In this document: positions 42,911 to 53,205 of the stretch, piece after piece
Layout of the letters: every line of letters starts with the position of its first letter
How positions within the stretch are numbered: position 1 is the first letter of the stretch
Notes under the pieces: model-generated
Seen by the model: the letters and a program-made list of their open reading frames with translations, nothing else
Database searches by the model: none
Told to the model about the DNA's origin: nothing
Source of the DNA: Mycobacterium lepraemurium
Lineage (GTDB): Bacteria; Actinomycetota; Actinomycetes; Mycobacteriales; Mycobacteriaceae
Direction of reading: 5' to 3'
Assembly (NCBI GenBank): GCA_002291465.1
Contig: CP021238.1
Location: forward strand, 1,054,001 to 1,118,000
DNA: 64,000 bases
Translations under genes and position numbers: made by a program

Positions 42911-44567
42911 CAGTGGATTCCTTCGGCGAGAGTCCCGAGCGCGAGCATGGGCAGGAACGTGAGGGCGACGACGATCAGCGTGACGCCGGCGACCATGCCG
43001 ACGAACTGGGGCCGATGGGTGGGCAGGGTGCCCGCCGAGTCCGGGGTGCTGCCCTGCCTGGCCAGCGAGCCGGCCAGCGCCAGCACCAGCACGATGGGCA
43101 GGAACCGGCCGAACGCCATGGCCAGGCCCAGGGCCGTGTTGTACCACTCGGTGTTGGCGCTCAGTCCGGCGAAGGCCGACCCGTTGTTGTTGGCCGCCGA
43201 GGTGAACGCGTACAACACCTCCGACAAACCGTGCGGACCACTGTTGGCCATGCCGGCGCGTTCACCGGGCAGCGCCATCGCGATCGCGGTGCCGGTCAGC
43301 ACGATCAGCGGCGTGACCAGGAAATAGCTTGCGGCGAGCTTGATTTCGCGCGTGTTGATCTTCTTGCCCAGGTACTCCGGGGTGCGCCCGACCATCAGCC
43401 CGGCCACGAACACCGTGATCACCGCGAGCACCGGCATGCCGTACAGGCCGAGCCGGTGCCGCCGGGCGCCACCTCACCGAGCTGCATGTTGAACATGGTG
43501 ATCATGCCGCCGAGGCTGGTGAGCGAGTCGTGCGCGGAGTCCACCGCGCCGGTGGAGGTGAGCGTCGTCGCCGCGGCGAACACGCCCGAGTCGGGAACGC
43601 CGAACCGCTGTTCGACGCCCTCCATCGCCGCGACGACCGCGCTGGGCACCGTGCCGTGATGCTGCAGCTGGAACCACAGCATGAAGCCGGTGCTCAGCAG
43701 ATACAGCGACGCAATCGCGTAGCCCTGCTTGGGGTTACCCACCATACGCCCGAAGGTGCGGGGCAACGAGAAGCCGATCACCAGGATCAGGAAGATCTCC
43801 AGCCAGTTGGTCCAGGCGGTCGGATTCTCGAACGGGTGCGCGGAATTGGTGTTGTAGAAGCCGCCGCCGTTGGTGCCGAGTTCCTTGATCACCTCCTGGC
43901 TGGCCACCGGGCCGCCGGGGATGGTCTGTGCGGTGCCGCCCAGCGTGGTGACGACCTGGTTGTGCAGATGGAAGTTCTGGATCGCCCCGCCGGCGACCAG
44001 CAGCACGGCGCCGACGATCGAGATGGGCAGCAGGATGCGCAGCGTCCCGCGCACCAGGTCGACCCAGAAGTTGCCCAGCTTGCCGGTGCGCCTGCGGGCG
44101 AACCTGCGCACCAGGGCGACGGCCACCGCCATGCCGACGGCCGCCGAGACGAAGTTCTGCACCGCCAAGCTGGCCATCTGCACCAGGTGGCCCTGGGTGG
44201 TTTCCCCCGAGTACGCCTGCCAGTTGGTGTTGGTGACGAAGCTGACCGCGGTGTTCCACGCCAGCGAGGGCGTCATCTTGTTGGCCGGGTCATGCAGGTG
44301 CAGCGGTAGTTTGCTCTGCACCAGCTGCAGCACGAACAGGAAAATGCTGCTGACCGAGGAGAACGCCAACACACCGCGGGCGTAGGCGCCCCAGGTCTGT
44401 TCCGAGCGCGCGTCGACGCCGATGAGCCGATAGATCGTTCGCTCGGCGCCGCGGTCCCTCTCGGTCGTATAGACACGAAACATGTAGTCGCCCAAGGGAA
44501 CATGGACCACGACCAACGCCGCGACGAGGACGGCGAGAAAGATCAGTCCCGAGGTTGTGCTGCTCAC
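42910..44567 (-). pseudogene. kdpA: KdpA potassium-binding/translocating subunit, one frameshift
   Basis: Reconstructed 552 residues, full length. GTG 44567 directly follows the kdpF stop. The K+ filter loops are present, e.g. [40 protein letters not shown] and [15 protein letters not shown]. Near 43452 a one-base deletion (GGCTCGGCC for expected GGCTCCGGCC-like sequence) moves the frame before [20 protein letters not shown]. Total length is one short of a multiple of three. It is the least damaged kdp subunit, but without KdpB and KdpC it has no use. Confidence 0.88.
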
Positions 44568-44657
44568 TTAGAACCTCTCCGGGAACAACAGCGCGCCCGC
44601 GAGAAAGAGCGCGATGAGAATGGAAAGCACCAAGCCGACCGTGTTTTGGTAGTTCAT
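44568..44657 (-). CDS. kdpF: KdpF small membrane subunit
   Basis: 29 residues, too short for routine gene calling: one membrane helix, VGLVLSILIALFLAGALLFP, and the family end ERF. ATG 44657, TAA 44568-44570; kdpA starts at the next base. KdpF stabilises the KdpABC complex in E. coli. Intact in sequence although its partners are broken. Confidence 0.9.
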   Translation of the reverse strand: MNYQNTVGLVLSILIALFLAGALLFPERF

Positions 44658-44738
44658 AGCCGTTCGACCAGCTTCTGGGCCACGCCGAGCGCCGCGAACA
44701 CCGGCCACGGTCAGCACCAGATACACCACCACGCCCAT
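44654..44738 (-). pseudogene. Tiny membrane protein gene upstream of kdpF, frameshifted
   Basis: ATG 44738 gives MGVVVYLVLTVA; after one extra base near 44702 the other frame reads VFAALGVAQKLVERL and stops at TGA 44654-44656, overlapping the kdpF ATG (ATGA). A ~28-residue single-helix protein of this kind (VVVYLVLTV ... LVERL) precedes kdpF in many actinobacteria. Function unknown. The 85-base span confirms a +1 shift. Confidence 0.65.
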
Positions 44739-44928
44739 CCTGTCTCCGTTCCGCGCCGATCACCTGCATACGAAAAGGGCTCCGTCGAGCCGGCCCGAAG
44801 CGGGGCTCTCGAGGCGAAGTCAGCTTGAAATTAATCGGGCCCGCACCGCCAGGGCCTTTGGTTGACGGTTTCCCAGCGGGGTCGTAGTGCACCTTTACGG
44901 TTTGTTAACGCCCCTTGCGGTGGGGTCG

Positions 44929-46467
44929 TCAAAGACCCGCTACGCCAAGGGTGCCCGGTCCGTCGATCAGCGGGAGCCGGACCCGGAACACCGTCCTGCC
45001 CGCGGTGGATTCGACGCTGACCGAGCCGTGGTGGGCCTTGACGATCGAGCTGACGATGGCCAGCCCCAGCCCGTGGCCCGAGCCGTCGGACCTCGACTTG
45101 TCGGCCCGGACGAACCTCTCGAACAGGTTGGGCAGCAGGTCCGCGTCGATGCCGGGGCCGTCGTCGGTGGCGGTCAGCTCGGCGAACGGCGCCTCGGGGC
45201 CGCCGCGGTGACAGCGGATCGCGGTCGTCACCGTGACCTCGGGCGGGGTGTGCACGCGGGCGTTGCCGAGCAGATTGCTGACCAGCTGATGCAGCCGGGC
45301 CTGGTCGCCGCGTACCCATACCGGTTCGTCGGGCAGGTCTTTGACCCAGTGGTGGGTGGCGGCTGCCACCATCGCGTCGTTCACCGCGTCGCTGACCACC
45401 TCGGTCAAGTCGACGTCCTCGGACTGCGGGTCCTGGCCTTCGCCCAGCCGGGAAAGCAGCAGCAGCTCGTCGACCAGGAGCGCCATCCGCCGCGCCTCGG
45501 ACTCGATGCGGGCCAGCGCGTATTCGGTGGTGGGCGGCAGCGTCGAGCTGTCCTGACGGGTCAGTTCGGCGTAGCCCTGAATGGCGGCCAGCGGTGTCCG
45601 GAGCTCATGGCTGGCGCCGGTGATGAATTGGCGCATCCGCCGATCGGAGTCGACCCGATGCGCCAGGGCGCTATCCACGTTGTCCAGCAACCGATTCAGC
45701 GCATGCCCGACGATCCCGACCTCGTTTTGCGGGTCGGTGTCCTGCGGTTGCACCCGGACCGTGATCCGGTGGTCGTCGTCGGTGAGCGGCATGGCGGCGA
45801 CGTGGGCGGCGATCGCCGCCAGCCGGCGCAGCGGGCGCAGCGTGTAGCCGACCATCCACACCGTCAGTCCGGCGGTGAGCAGCAACGCCGATGCGGTCAG
45901 CGCCACGGTGGTGAGCTGTTTGCGCGCGATGATCCGGTCGGCCAGGTTGTGTGACACCCCGACCACCAGCACGTCCGAGTCGTTCACGGTGCTGTTGACC
46001 CGGTACGGCCCCAGCCTGCCCAGGATTTCGGTGCGCGGCGGGCTGTCCTTCCACGACTGGGCGGCGAGGTCGCGGACGACGTCGGGGGGTGCGGGCCGGG
46101 GTTCGTCCTCGGAGAAGACCGCCGAGCCGACCACGGCGCCGTTGCGCAGCACCGCGATCAGGTTCCCCGGCGTTTGGCCGGTGCATTCCAGGATGGCCTG
46201 TTGGATCGGCGGGGTGCCGGGATGCGGCGAAACATGTTCGCCGTTGCGGTATTTGGTGCACTGGTGGCTGAACGCGTCCAACGATTCGGCGACGTCGGCG
46301 TCGCTCATGGCGTTGACGTAGCCGCGCAGGCTCAACACCGAGACGAAGCCGACCGTCACCAGCACCACGCTGACCACGGCCAGCACGCCGAACAGCAGTT
46401 GGCGGCGCAGCGAAGAGGGAAACCACCGGGGAAATCCCCTGGATGCGGTGTTGCGGTCTCGGGTCAT
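44929..46467 (-). CDS. trcS: Sensor histidine kinase TrcS
   Basis: 512 residues from ATG 46467, which overlaps the trcR stop (ATGA). Two membrane helices (LLFGVLAVVSVVLVTVGFVS and LTASALLLTAGLTVWMVGYT) flank an extracellular sensor of ~140 residues; then HAMP, the H-box GASHELRTPLAAIQGYAEL, N-box LVSNLLGNARVH, and G-boxes DDGPGIDADL and GHGLGLAIVSSIV. Intact; M. tuberculosis TrcS (Rv1032c) is 509 residues. It phosphorylates TrcR; the stimulus is unknown. Confidence 0.94.
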   Translation of the reverse strand: MTRDRNTASRGFPRWFPSSLRRQLLFGVLAVVSVVLVTVGFVSVLSLRGYVNAMSDADVAESLDAFSHQCTKYRNGEHVSPHPGTPPIQQAILECTGQTPGNLIAVLRNGAVVGSAVFSEDEPRPAPPDVVRDLAAQSWKDSPPRTEILGRLGPYRVNSTVNDSDVLVVGVSHNLADRIIARKQLTTVALTASALLLTAGLTVWMVGYTLRPLRRLAAIAAHVAAMPLTDDDHRITVRVQPQDTDPQNEVGIVGHALNRLLDNVDSALAHRVDSDRRMRQFITGASHELRTPLAAIQGYAELTRQDSSTLPPTTEYALARIESEARRMALLVDELLLLSRLGEGQDPQSEDVDLTEVVSDAVNDAMVAAATHHWVKDLPDEPVWVRGDQARLHQLVSNLLGNARVHTPPEVTVTTAIRCHRGGPEAPFAELTATDDGPGIDADLLPNLFERFVRADKSRSDGSGHGLGLAIVSSIVKAHHGSVSVESTAGRTVFRVRLPLIDGPGTLGVAGL

Positions 46468-47228
46468 TCCGCCGGCCGCAGCATGTATCCGACACCGCGG
46501 ACGGTGTGGATCATCGGCTCGCGGCCGGAGTCGATCTTCTTCCTCAGGTACGAGATGTACAGGTCGACGATGCTGGTGCGCCCGGCGAAGTCGTAGTTCC
46601 ACACCCGGTCCAGGATCTCGGTGCGGCTGAGCGCGCGGCGGGGGTTGCGCATCAAAAAGCGCAGCAGCTCGAACTCGGTGGACGACAACGACACCGGTGT
46701 GTCGCCGCGGGTGACCTCGCGGCTGGCGGTGTCCACCACGAGGTCGCCGACCTTGAGGGTTTCGGCGGTGGGGGCGGGCTGCTGGCTGGCGCGGCGCAAC
46801 AGCCCGCGCAGCCGGGCGACCAGTTCCTCGAGGCTGAACGGTTTGGTCATGTAGTCGTCGGCACCCGCGGTGAGGCCGGTCACCCGGTCCATCACCGAGT
46901 CGCGCGCGGTGAGGAAAAGCGTTGGCGTGTAAGCGTCGGACTGGCGCACCCGCTCCGGGATCCGCAGACCGTCCACGTCGGGCAGCATGATGTCGAGCAC
47001 CAGCACGTCGGGGGCCGCCCGGTCGAACTTCGCCATGGCCTCGCGTCCGTTGTGGGCGATGTCGACCACCCAGCCCTCGTAGTGCAGCGCCATCTTCACC
47101 AGGTTGGTCAGCGCCGGCTCGTCGTCGACCAGCAAAACCCTGATCGGTGACCCGTCGGCGCGGTAGATCCTGGGCAACTGCCCCAGGATGGCCTGGCGTG
47201 GCCGCTGCGCGGCTGATTGTCCCGACAT
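46464..47228 (-). CDS. trcR: Response regulator TrcR
   Basis: 254 residues from ATG 47228, chosen because AGGAG lies ~10 bases upstream; ATG 47237 is too close to that site. OmpR-type: receiver IRVLLVDDEPALTNLVKMAL with phospho-Asp in VLVLDIMLPDVDG, conserved Lys in DYMTKPFSLEE, and a winged helix ending SYLRKKIDSGREPMIHTVRG. In M. tuberculosis TrcR activates its own gene and represses Rv1057; the Rv1057 equivalent in this window (54648) is a pseudogene. Confidence 0.94.
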   Translation of the reverse strand: MSGQSAAQRPRQAILGQLPRIYRADGSPIRVLLVDDEPALTNLVKMALHYEGWVVDIAHNGREAMAKFDRAAPDVLVLDIMLPDVDGLRIPERVRQSDAYTPTLFLTARDSVMDRVTGLTAGADDYMTKPFSLEELVARLRGLLRRASQQPAPTAETLKVGDLVVDTASREVTRGDTPVSLSSTEFELLRFLMRNPRRALSRTEILDRVWNYDFAGRTSIVDLYISYLRKKIDSGREPMIHTVRGVGYMLRPAE

Positions 47229-47401
47229 TACGGTCATGCTCCTACATTCTGGTGACGCACACATAGGACTGTCATCGAGTTCATAGAGTTCTCAAATGTG
47301 GGAGCCGGGGTATCGTGGCCGGCGCGGCTATTTCCGCGCGGCGGCGACCGGATCTAAAAGACTTGCCGCACAGGCATATTAGTGTGCTCTACCGACGAAA
47401 A

Positions 47402-47430
47402 ACGGGGCCGCGCACCAGGCGCGGCCCCGT
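47402..47430. terminator. Strong terminator downstream of the esx cluster
   Basis: ACGGGGCCGCGC (47402-47413) and GCGCGGCCCCGT (47419-47430) are exact complements with a 5-base loop. T-rich on both sides: TTGTTT on the plus strand and TTTTTC on the minus strand, so it can end minus-strand transcription from esxI at 47448. It lies between esxI and the trcR promoter. Confidence 0.9.
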
Positions 47431-47447
47431 TTGTTTCGAGACGGTTG

Positions 47448-47732
47448 TCAGGCCCAGCTGGACCCGACGGCGCTGTCGGTGCTGGCCATGTTGCTGCCCG
47501 CGGTCTGGACCTTCTGGCCGTGGGCGTTGGCCTGCTCGTAGATCACCTGGAAGTTGCGACCCAACTGGGTGATGAACTCCTGGCAGGCCACCGAACCGGC
47601 ACCGCCCCAGAAGTCACCGGCAGCCAGCACATCACGAATGATGGTCTGGTGCTCGGCCTCCAGGGACGCGGCCTGGGCGCGGATGAGCGCACCGTGGGCG
47701 TCGACATCGCCGAACTGGTAGTTGATGCTCAT
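47448..47732 (-). CDS. esxI: ESAT-6-like protein EsxI (Mtb9.9 family)
   Basis: 94 residues, intact. WXG100 protein with the WxG turn in GDFWGGAGSVACQ; start SINYQFGDVDAHGALIRAQA, end DSAVGSSWA, as in EsxI/EsxN of M. tuberculosis. Secreted by an ESX system (ESX-5 type clusters carry these) as a heterodimer with the 98-residue partner encoded just upstream. Position equals Rv1037c. Confidence 0.92.
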   Translation of the reverse strand: MSINYQFGDVDAHGALIRAQAASLEAEHQTIIRDVLAAGDFWGGAGSVACQEFITQLGRNFQVIYEQANAHGQKVQTAGSNMASTDSAVGSSWA

Positions 47733-47774
47733 AGCGATTGCTCCTTAAAAGTGTTGGACGGCAGCAGTTCTTGG

Positions 47775-48071
47775 CTAGCTGCTGAGGATCTGCTGCGAAG
47801 CCTGCTCTTGCTGCTCGTAGTTGTTGGCGTCGCGGATCAGCCCGTCACGCACCCCGTTCAGCATGTTGACGATGTTGCGGAAGGCCTGGTTGACCTGACC
47901 CATCGTGTCGTACGAGGTCGCCTGGGCCTGACCACTCCAGCCCGCACCGGCGATGTTCATCGACGACGCCCACATCTTGCGGGCCTCGTCCTCCACAGTC
48001 TGGGCGTGCACCTCGAAGCGGCCCGCCATCGCCCGCATTTCGTGCGGGTCGGTCATAAAACGTGTTGCCAT
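47775..48071 (-). CDS. esxJ: ESAT-6-like protein EsxJ (QILSS family)
   Basis: 98 residues, intact. Starts [20 protein letters not shown], has WxG in GAGWSGQAQ, and ends ASQQILSS, the signature of the EsxJ/K/M/P/W group, with the YxxxD/E-like secretion signal NNYEQQE near the end. Partner of the downstream EsxI-type protein; 42 bp separate them. Position equals Rv1038c. Confidence 0.93.
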   Translation of the reverse strand: MATRFMTDPHEMRAMAGRFEVHAQTVEDEARKMWASSMNIAGAGWSGQAQATSYDTMGQVNQAFRNIVNMLNGVRDGLIRDANNYEQQEQASQQILSS

Positions 48072-48233
48072 CTCGGCTGTCTCCTATCTTGATAGCTTCA
48101 GTTCGCCGAAGTCTTAACAGTTGTAATTGATGCGGTGGTGGCGCGTTGGAAATGGATTACGGCCTGCCGGTTGATTGCTCGCCTCAAACGGGTGACATCT
48201 ATCCCCCTATTCGCCTTATCCGCGGTCTCATCG

Positions 48234-49382
48234 TTAGACGACGACCTGTTTGGGCATGACGATCGGTTTGAAGCCGTACCGGGGTCCGCTGCCGTAGGCG
48301 CCGGCGCCCTTGGCCGCGGCCGCTGCCCCCGGCATGCCGGGCATCGCGGTGACCGGCTCGGCCTCGGAGGCGACGGTCCAGCCCGAGCCCGCCAGCGGGG
48401 CGGCCGACGAGGCCAGCGACGTGGCCGGCGCGGCCGCCGACCAGCTGGCCGGCACCGACAGCCCGCCCACCGCGGACGCCTCGCCCACCGCCGCCGAGGC
48501 ACCGGCGCCCGTCACCGAGCCCACCATCATGCCCGGCGTGATGGCCGCTCCGGCCGCCGGCGCAACCGAGTCGGTCAGCGAGAACGGGATCGCCGGCACG
48601 GTCCCCAGGGTCTTACCCAGCGACACCGCGTTCGGGATGGTGGCACACACCCACCAGGCTGCGGTGTTGATCGCGCCGTTGGTCGCGTTGAGGAACGACG
48701 GGGTGCCCAGCAGATCGTCGATGGACTGCAGCAGGCCGTCGGTGGGGGGCGACGTGATCAGCGACGAGAGGTCTAGACCCGCCGTCTGCGCCGTGCTGTT
48801 CGTCGCGTCGAAGGCGATGGCGCTGTTGTCAACGGCCGCGGCCGCTCCGGGGTTGGTGGTCGAGGTCAGCGGCGTCACCGGCTGCAGCACTCCGGCGGCC
48901 GCCGAGGCCGCCTGGTAGGTGGCCATCATGGTGGAGTCCTGCACCCACATCTCGGCGTACTGCGCTTCGGTCGCCGCGATGGCCGCCGAATTGACACCCA
49001 GGAAGTTGGTCGTCACCAGCGTTGCCAGCAACGACCGGTTGGCGGCGATCACCAGCGGCGGCACCGTCGCGGCGAACGCCGCTTCGTAGGCGGCCGCCGA
49101 CGCGGTGGCCTGCGCGCTGGCCTGTTCAAGCGCGGCCGCCGTGGTGGTCAGGTAGGACACGATGGGCTGCGCCGCGGCCGCCGCCGCGGCCGACCCGCCG
49201 CCCGTCCACTGTTCGGTGGTCAGCAGCGAGATGATCGACTCCCATTGGCTGGCGGTGCTGCTCACCTCGGCGGACAGGTTGGCGTACGCCGTCGCCGCCG
49301 CCATCAGCGGGCCCGAGCCCGCGCCGGCGTACATGAGCGCCGAGGTGATTTCCGGTGGAACCGCCGCAAAGTCAAGAACCAT
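48234..49382 (-). CDS. PPE15: PPE-SVP protein, PPE15 equivalent
   Basis: 382 residues from ATG 49382, intact. N-terminal PPE domain VLDFAAVPPEITSALMYAGA with the WxG-like EQWTGGGS; hydrophobic middle; SVPxxW motif GGLSVPASWSAAA, placing it in the PPE-SVP subfamily. It ends GPRYGFKPIVMPKQVVV, a tail shared with the neighbouring PE protein. It should form a heterodimer with the PE protein encoded upstream and be exported by ESX-5. Position equals Rv1039c. Confidence 0.92.
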   Translation of the reverse strand: MVLDFAAVPPEITSALMYAGAGSGPLMAAATAYANLSAEVSSTASQWESIISLLTTEQWTGGGSAAAAAAAQPIVSYLTTTAAALEQASAQATASAAAYEAAFAATVPPLVIAANRSLLATLVTTNFLGVNSAAIAATEAQYAEMWVQDSTMMATYQAASAAAGVLQPVTPLTSTTNPGAAAAVDNSAIAFDATNSTAQTAGLDLSSLITSPPTDGLLQSIDDLLGTPSFLNATNGAINTAAWWVCATIPNAVSLGKTLGTVPAIPFSLTDSVAPAAGAAITPGMMVGSVTGAGASAAVGEASAVGGLSVPASWSAAAPATSLASSAAPLAGSGWTVASEAEPVTAMPGMPGAAAAAKGAGAYGSGPRYGFKPIVMPKQVVV

Positions 49383-49432
49383 TTTGTGTATCCCGCTCCT
49401 CGAATCGGTTGAAAAACTGTTGCCTGGGTTTC

Positions 49433-50326
49433 CTAGACCGTCGCCGGCTTGGGCATGACGATCGGTTTGACGCCGTAGCGTGGCGCCCCGAAACCGGCGC
49501 TGTTGCGCGCCATGGTCCCCACCCCGGGCATGCCCGGCACCACCGTGCCGACGCCGGCCTGCGGAGCGGCGGCGGTCCAGCCCACCGTTTGCAGCGGCGC
49601 GCTGCTGGAACCGACCACCGGGGTGGTGCCGGCCCAGCTCGGCGGCACGGACAGTTTGCTGACGGTGGTCGCCTGGCCCATCGCGGCGGCCGGCATCGCA
49701 CCCATGCCCGCCACGCCACCGACACCGGCCCCGCCCACGCCGGTTTCCACCGGTGCGGTCGAGGTGGCCAGGTCGGCCCCGGCGGTGGCGTCGGCGCCGG
49801 AGGTGTCCAGCAGCCCACCGCCGGCCAGTCCGAGCAGGTTCGAGGTGGCCGACGCCCAGTTGCCGATACCAATGTTGCCGATGTTGACGCCGTTGCTCGA
49901 CAGGCCGAACATGCCGCCCAGACCGCCGCTGGACTGGCCGTTGAAGCCCAGCAGCCACGCCAAGATGTCGATCGGGTTGGAGCCGGTGGCCGCGCTGGCG
50001 GTGGGGTCCGCGGCGCTCAGCGCCTGCATCGCGGTCTGGCTGGCGTTGACGGCCTCGGTGTCGCCGTAGCTGTTGGAACTGATGCCCAGGGTCTGCGAAT
50101 ACTGTTCCAGCAGAGTCTGCGCCTGGGACGCGATCGCCTGGTACTGGGTGCCGTAGGCCGAGAAGATGGCCGCCTGCTGGGCCGACACCGGGTCTGCGGC
50201 GGCGGGGGCGATGGCGGTCGTCGCCGAGGCCGCGCCGGCGTTTTGCGCCGCGAGATTGCTGTTGATCCCACTGAGCAGCGCCTCGGCGGCTAACATCTCC
50301 TCAGTCGTTGTCGTCAGAAATGACAT
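49433..50326 (-). CDS. PE8: PE protein, PE8 equivalent
   Basis: 297 residues, intact. N-terminal PE domain SFLTTTTEEMLAAEALLSGI ... SAQQAAIFSAYGTQYQAIASQ with a YGxTEAVN-like secretion motif (SYGDTEAVNASQ). The C-terminal part has GIGNWASATSNLLGLAGGGLL and an SVPxxW-like KLSVPPSWAGTT, and ends APRYGVKPIVMPKPATV, nearly the same tail as PPE15. First gene of the PE8-PPE15-esxJ-esxI string; M. tuberculosis PE8 is 275 residues. Confidence 0.9.
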   Translation of the reverse strand: MSFLTTTTEEMLAAEALLSGINSNLAAQNAGAASATTAIAPAAADPVSAQQAAIFSAYGTQYQAIASQAQTLLEQYSQTLGISSNSYGDTEAVNASQTAMQALSAADPTASAATGSNPIDILAWLLGFNGQSSGGLGGMFGLSSNGVNIGNIGIGNWASATSNLLGLAGGGLLDTSGADATAGADLATSTAPVETGVGGAGVGGVAGMGAMPAAAMGQATTVSKLSVPPSWAGTTPVVGSSSAPLQTVGWTAAAPQAGVGTVVPGMPGVGTMARNSAGFGAPRYGVKPIVMPKPATV

Positions 50327-50676
50327 CCATTGCTCCTCGCGCTCAAGCTGGCCGACCCCCGGTGTGGATCGACCCGTGCGCTCGCCTCGCGGCCGCTGTG
50401 CATGGGCAAGACGCTATCGATCCACGACTCCACGTTCCCGATCGAAAGGCCTGAGATGACAGCCGTTTACGGCTTCTTAACGACGAGGGCGGAAGTTTTA
50501 ACACGGTCCTGTCGGACGACATCCGCCTGTCATCTGGAGTAAACGCTCGCCGGAAGTAATCGCGCGCGGGGTGCGGATAATACACGCTCAGCGGAACCGC
50601 ATGTTGTACGTCTGGCAAATTGCCGACCCGACGCGGTGCGGTGAAACCAGCCGCCACGCGCTAGATTCGCCGCCGG
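50327..50676. other. Promoter region of PE8, between PE8 and tRNA-Leu
   Basis: 350 bp without a supported gene. It includes the upstream region of the PE8 operon (minus strand) and of tRNA-Leu (plus strand). An AT-richer patch lies around 50460-50570 (TTTACGGCTTCTTAACG; AAGTTTTAACACGG). No palindrome or terminator stood out. Confidence 0.5.
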
Positions 50677-50750
50677 GCCCCCATAGCCCAATTGGCAGAG
50701 GCAGCGGACTTAAAATCCGCCCAGTGTCGGTTCGAGTCCGACTGGGGGCA
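50677..50750 (+). tRNA. leuX: tRNA-Leu (anticodon TAA), short variable loop
   Basis: Acceptor GCCCCCA (50677-50683) pairs with TGGGGGC (50743-50749), discriminator A 50750. The anticodon arm GCGGA-CTTAAAA-TCCGC has anticodon TAA; T arm GTCGG-TTCGAGT-CCGAC. 74 nt, with only a 5-base variable loop, where tRNA-Leu normally has a long arm; the M. tuberculosis leuX gene at the equivalent site is, as I recall, also short. Encoded 3' bases are CCG, not CCA. Confidence 0.9.
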
Positions 50751-50878
50751 CCGAAACTCCCGGCCGGACGCGCCGGGTCCGTGACCGTCCGGGGCGCCGC
50801 GCCGCCCGGTGGCCGAGATGATCACCTAATCGCTTGGCGCAGAGGCGAATTCGAAGTATCCGCCCGGGCGGACAATGA

Positions 50879-52172
<1,294 letters not shown>

Positions 52173-52236
52173 TGGACCAATAGTTTGGGCCAGCCGCCGG
52201 CGGCGGCGCCGACGGCCACTCATGCACTGACCCAGC

Positions 52237-53034
52237 ATGGGCATGCTGTTCGGCCTCGCGCCGTGGATTGTGCATTGGGTGTTGGTCGGTAACGTTCCGT
52301 TCGTGGCTGCCGTGCTGGTCGCGCTGGCGCTCGCCGCGGTCAGCCTGGGCCTGGGCGGGGTGCTGCGCAGGCGCTGGCAGCTCTTCGACTTCGCTTCTGT
52401 GGCAGTGCTTTTGGTGCTCGCCGTGCTGGCCTTCACGCCCAGCGAGTCGATTCTGCAGCGGTGGATTCTGCCGTTGAGCAACGCCGGGATCTGCCTGGTG
52501 GCGCTGGCGGGGATGCTGATCGGGAAGCCCTTCGTGGCCGAGTTCGCCGCCGCCGAACAGGCTCCCGACGTCGCCAAGACCGAGTTGTTCGGCCGGATCG
52601 TGAAAATCCTCGGCTGGATCTGGGTGGCGACGTTCGCCGGGCTGACGGTGTCGTCGGCGATCCCGTCGGTGCTGCAGGGATCCGCCGGGGCGGCGCCCGC
52701 CTACATGCTGGACACCAAGACCCCGCTGTCGTTCCTGTGCTACTGGATCATTCCCTTTGCGCTGCTGGGCCTGGCGGCGGTGGTCTCGCGGCTGCTGCCC
52801 GACCGGATGCTGATCGGCATCGACGACCTGGAGCGGGAAACCTCGTTCGTCGCCTACGACGAGGCCACCATCGACGAGCTCTACTTCCTGGCCCAGGAAC
52901 ACGCCAATCGCGAGGTCGGCCCCGGCAAGGAGGCCTACGCCGTCAAGGTCGGCGGCATGGGAACTCCGTTGACCGGGGACGAATCTCGAAAGTCGTGGCC
53001 GTCCACCTACAAGGTGCGCGACAAACGCCGCTGA
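52237..53034 (+). CDS. Multi-pass membrane protein of unknown function
   Basis: 265 residues, intact. About six membrane segments: WIVHWVLVGNVPFVAAVLVA, VALALAAVSLGLGGVL, VAVLLVLAVLAFT, PLSNAGICLVALAGMLIG, GWIWVATFAGLTVSSAIPSV and FLCYWIIPFALLGLAAVVSR, then a soluble ~70-residue tail with EATIDELYFLAQEHANREV. I do not recognise a family. ATG 52237; ATG 52243 is also possible. It is followed by a 49-residue relic of dienelactone hydrolase. Confidence 0.65.
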   Translation: MGMLFGLAPWIVHWVLVGNVPFVAAVLVALALAAVSLGLGGVLRRRWQLFDFASVAVLLVLAVLAFTPSESILQRWILPLSNAGICLVALAGMLIGKPFVAEFAAAEQAPDVAKTELFGRIVKILGWIWVATFAGLTVSSAIPSVLQGSAGAAPAYMLDTKTPLSFLCYWIIPFALLGLAAVVSRLLPDRMLIGIDDLERETSFVAYDEATIDELYFLAQEHANREVGPGKEAYAVKVGGMGTPLTGDESRKSWPSTYKVRDKRR

Positions 53035-53050
53035 GGGCTACGTTGTGGTG

Positions 53051-53200
53051 ATGCACGCGCCCAGCCCCGACGCCATCCGCGCCGAGACGATCATCATCAC
53101 CGGCCACGGCGGCGACGAGATCGAGGCCTACCGGGCGGAGGCCGCGGTGGACGGCTGGCGGCGCATCGACGACTTCTTCGCCACCCGCCTGAAAGGCTGA
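53051..53200 (+). pseudogene. Dienelactone hydrolase, internal in-frame deletion leaving a 49-residue ORF
   Basis: ATG 53051 reads PSPDAIRAETIIITGHGGDE then IEAY, the N-terminus of dienelactone-hydrolase-family proteins, and goes straight into YRAEAAVDGWRRIDDFFATR, their last helix. Both parts are in frame, so ~180 residues with the whole catalytic core were deleted cleanly. The product would be non-functional as a hydrolase. The neighbouring small gene starts 5 bases later. Confidence 0.7.
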
Positions 53201-53205
53201 CGGCC

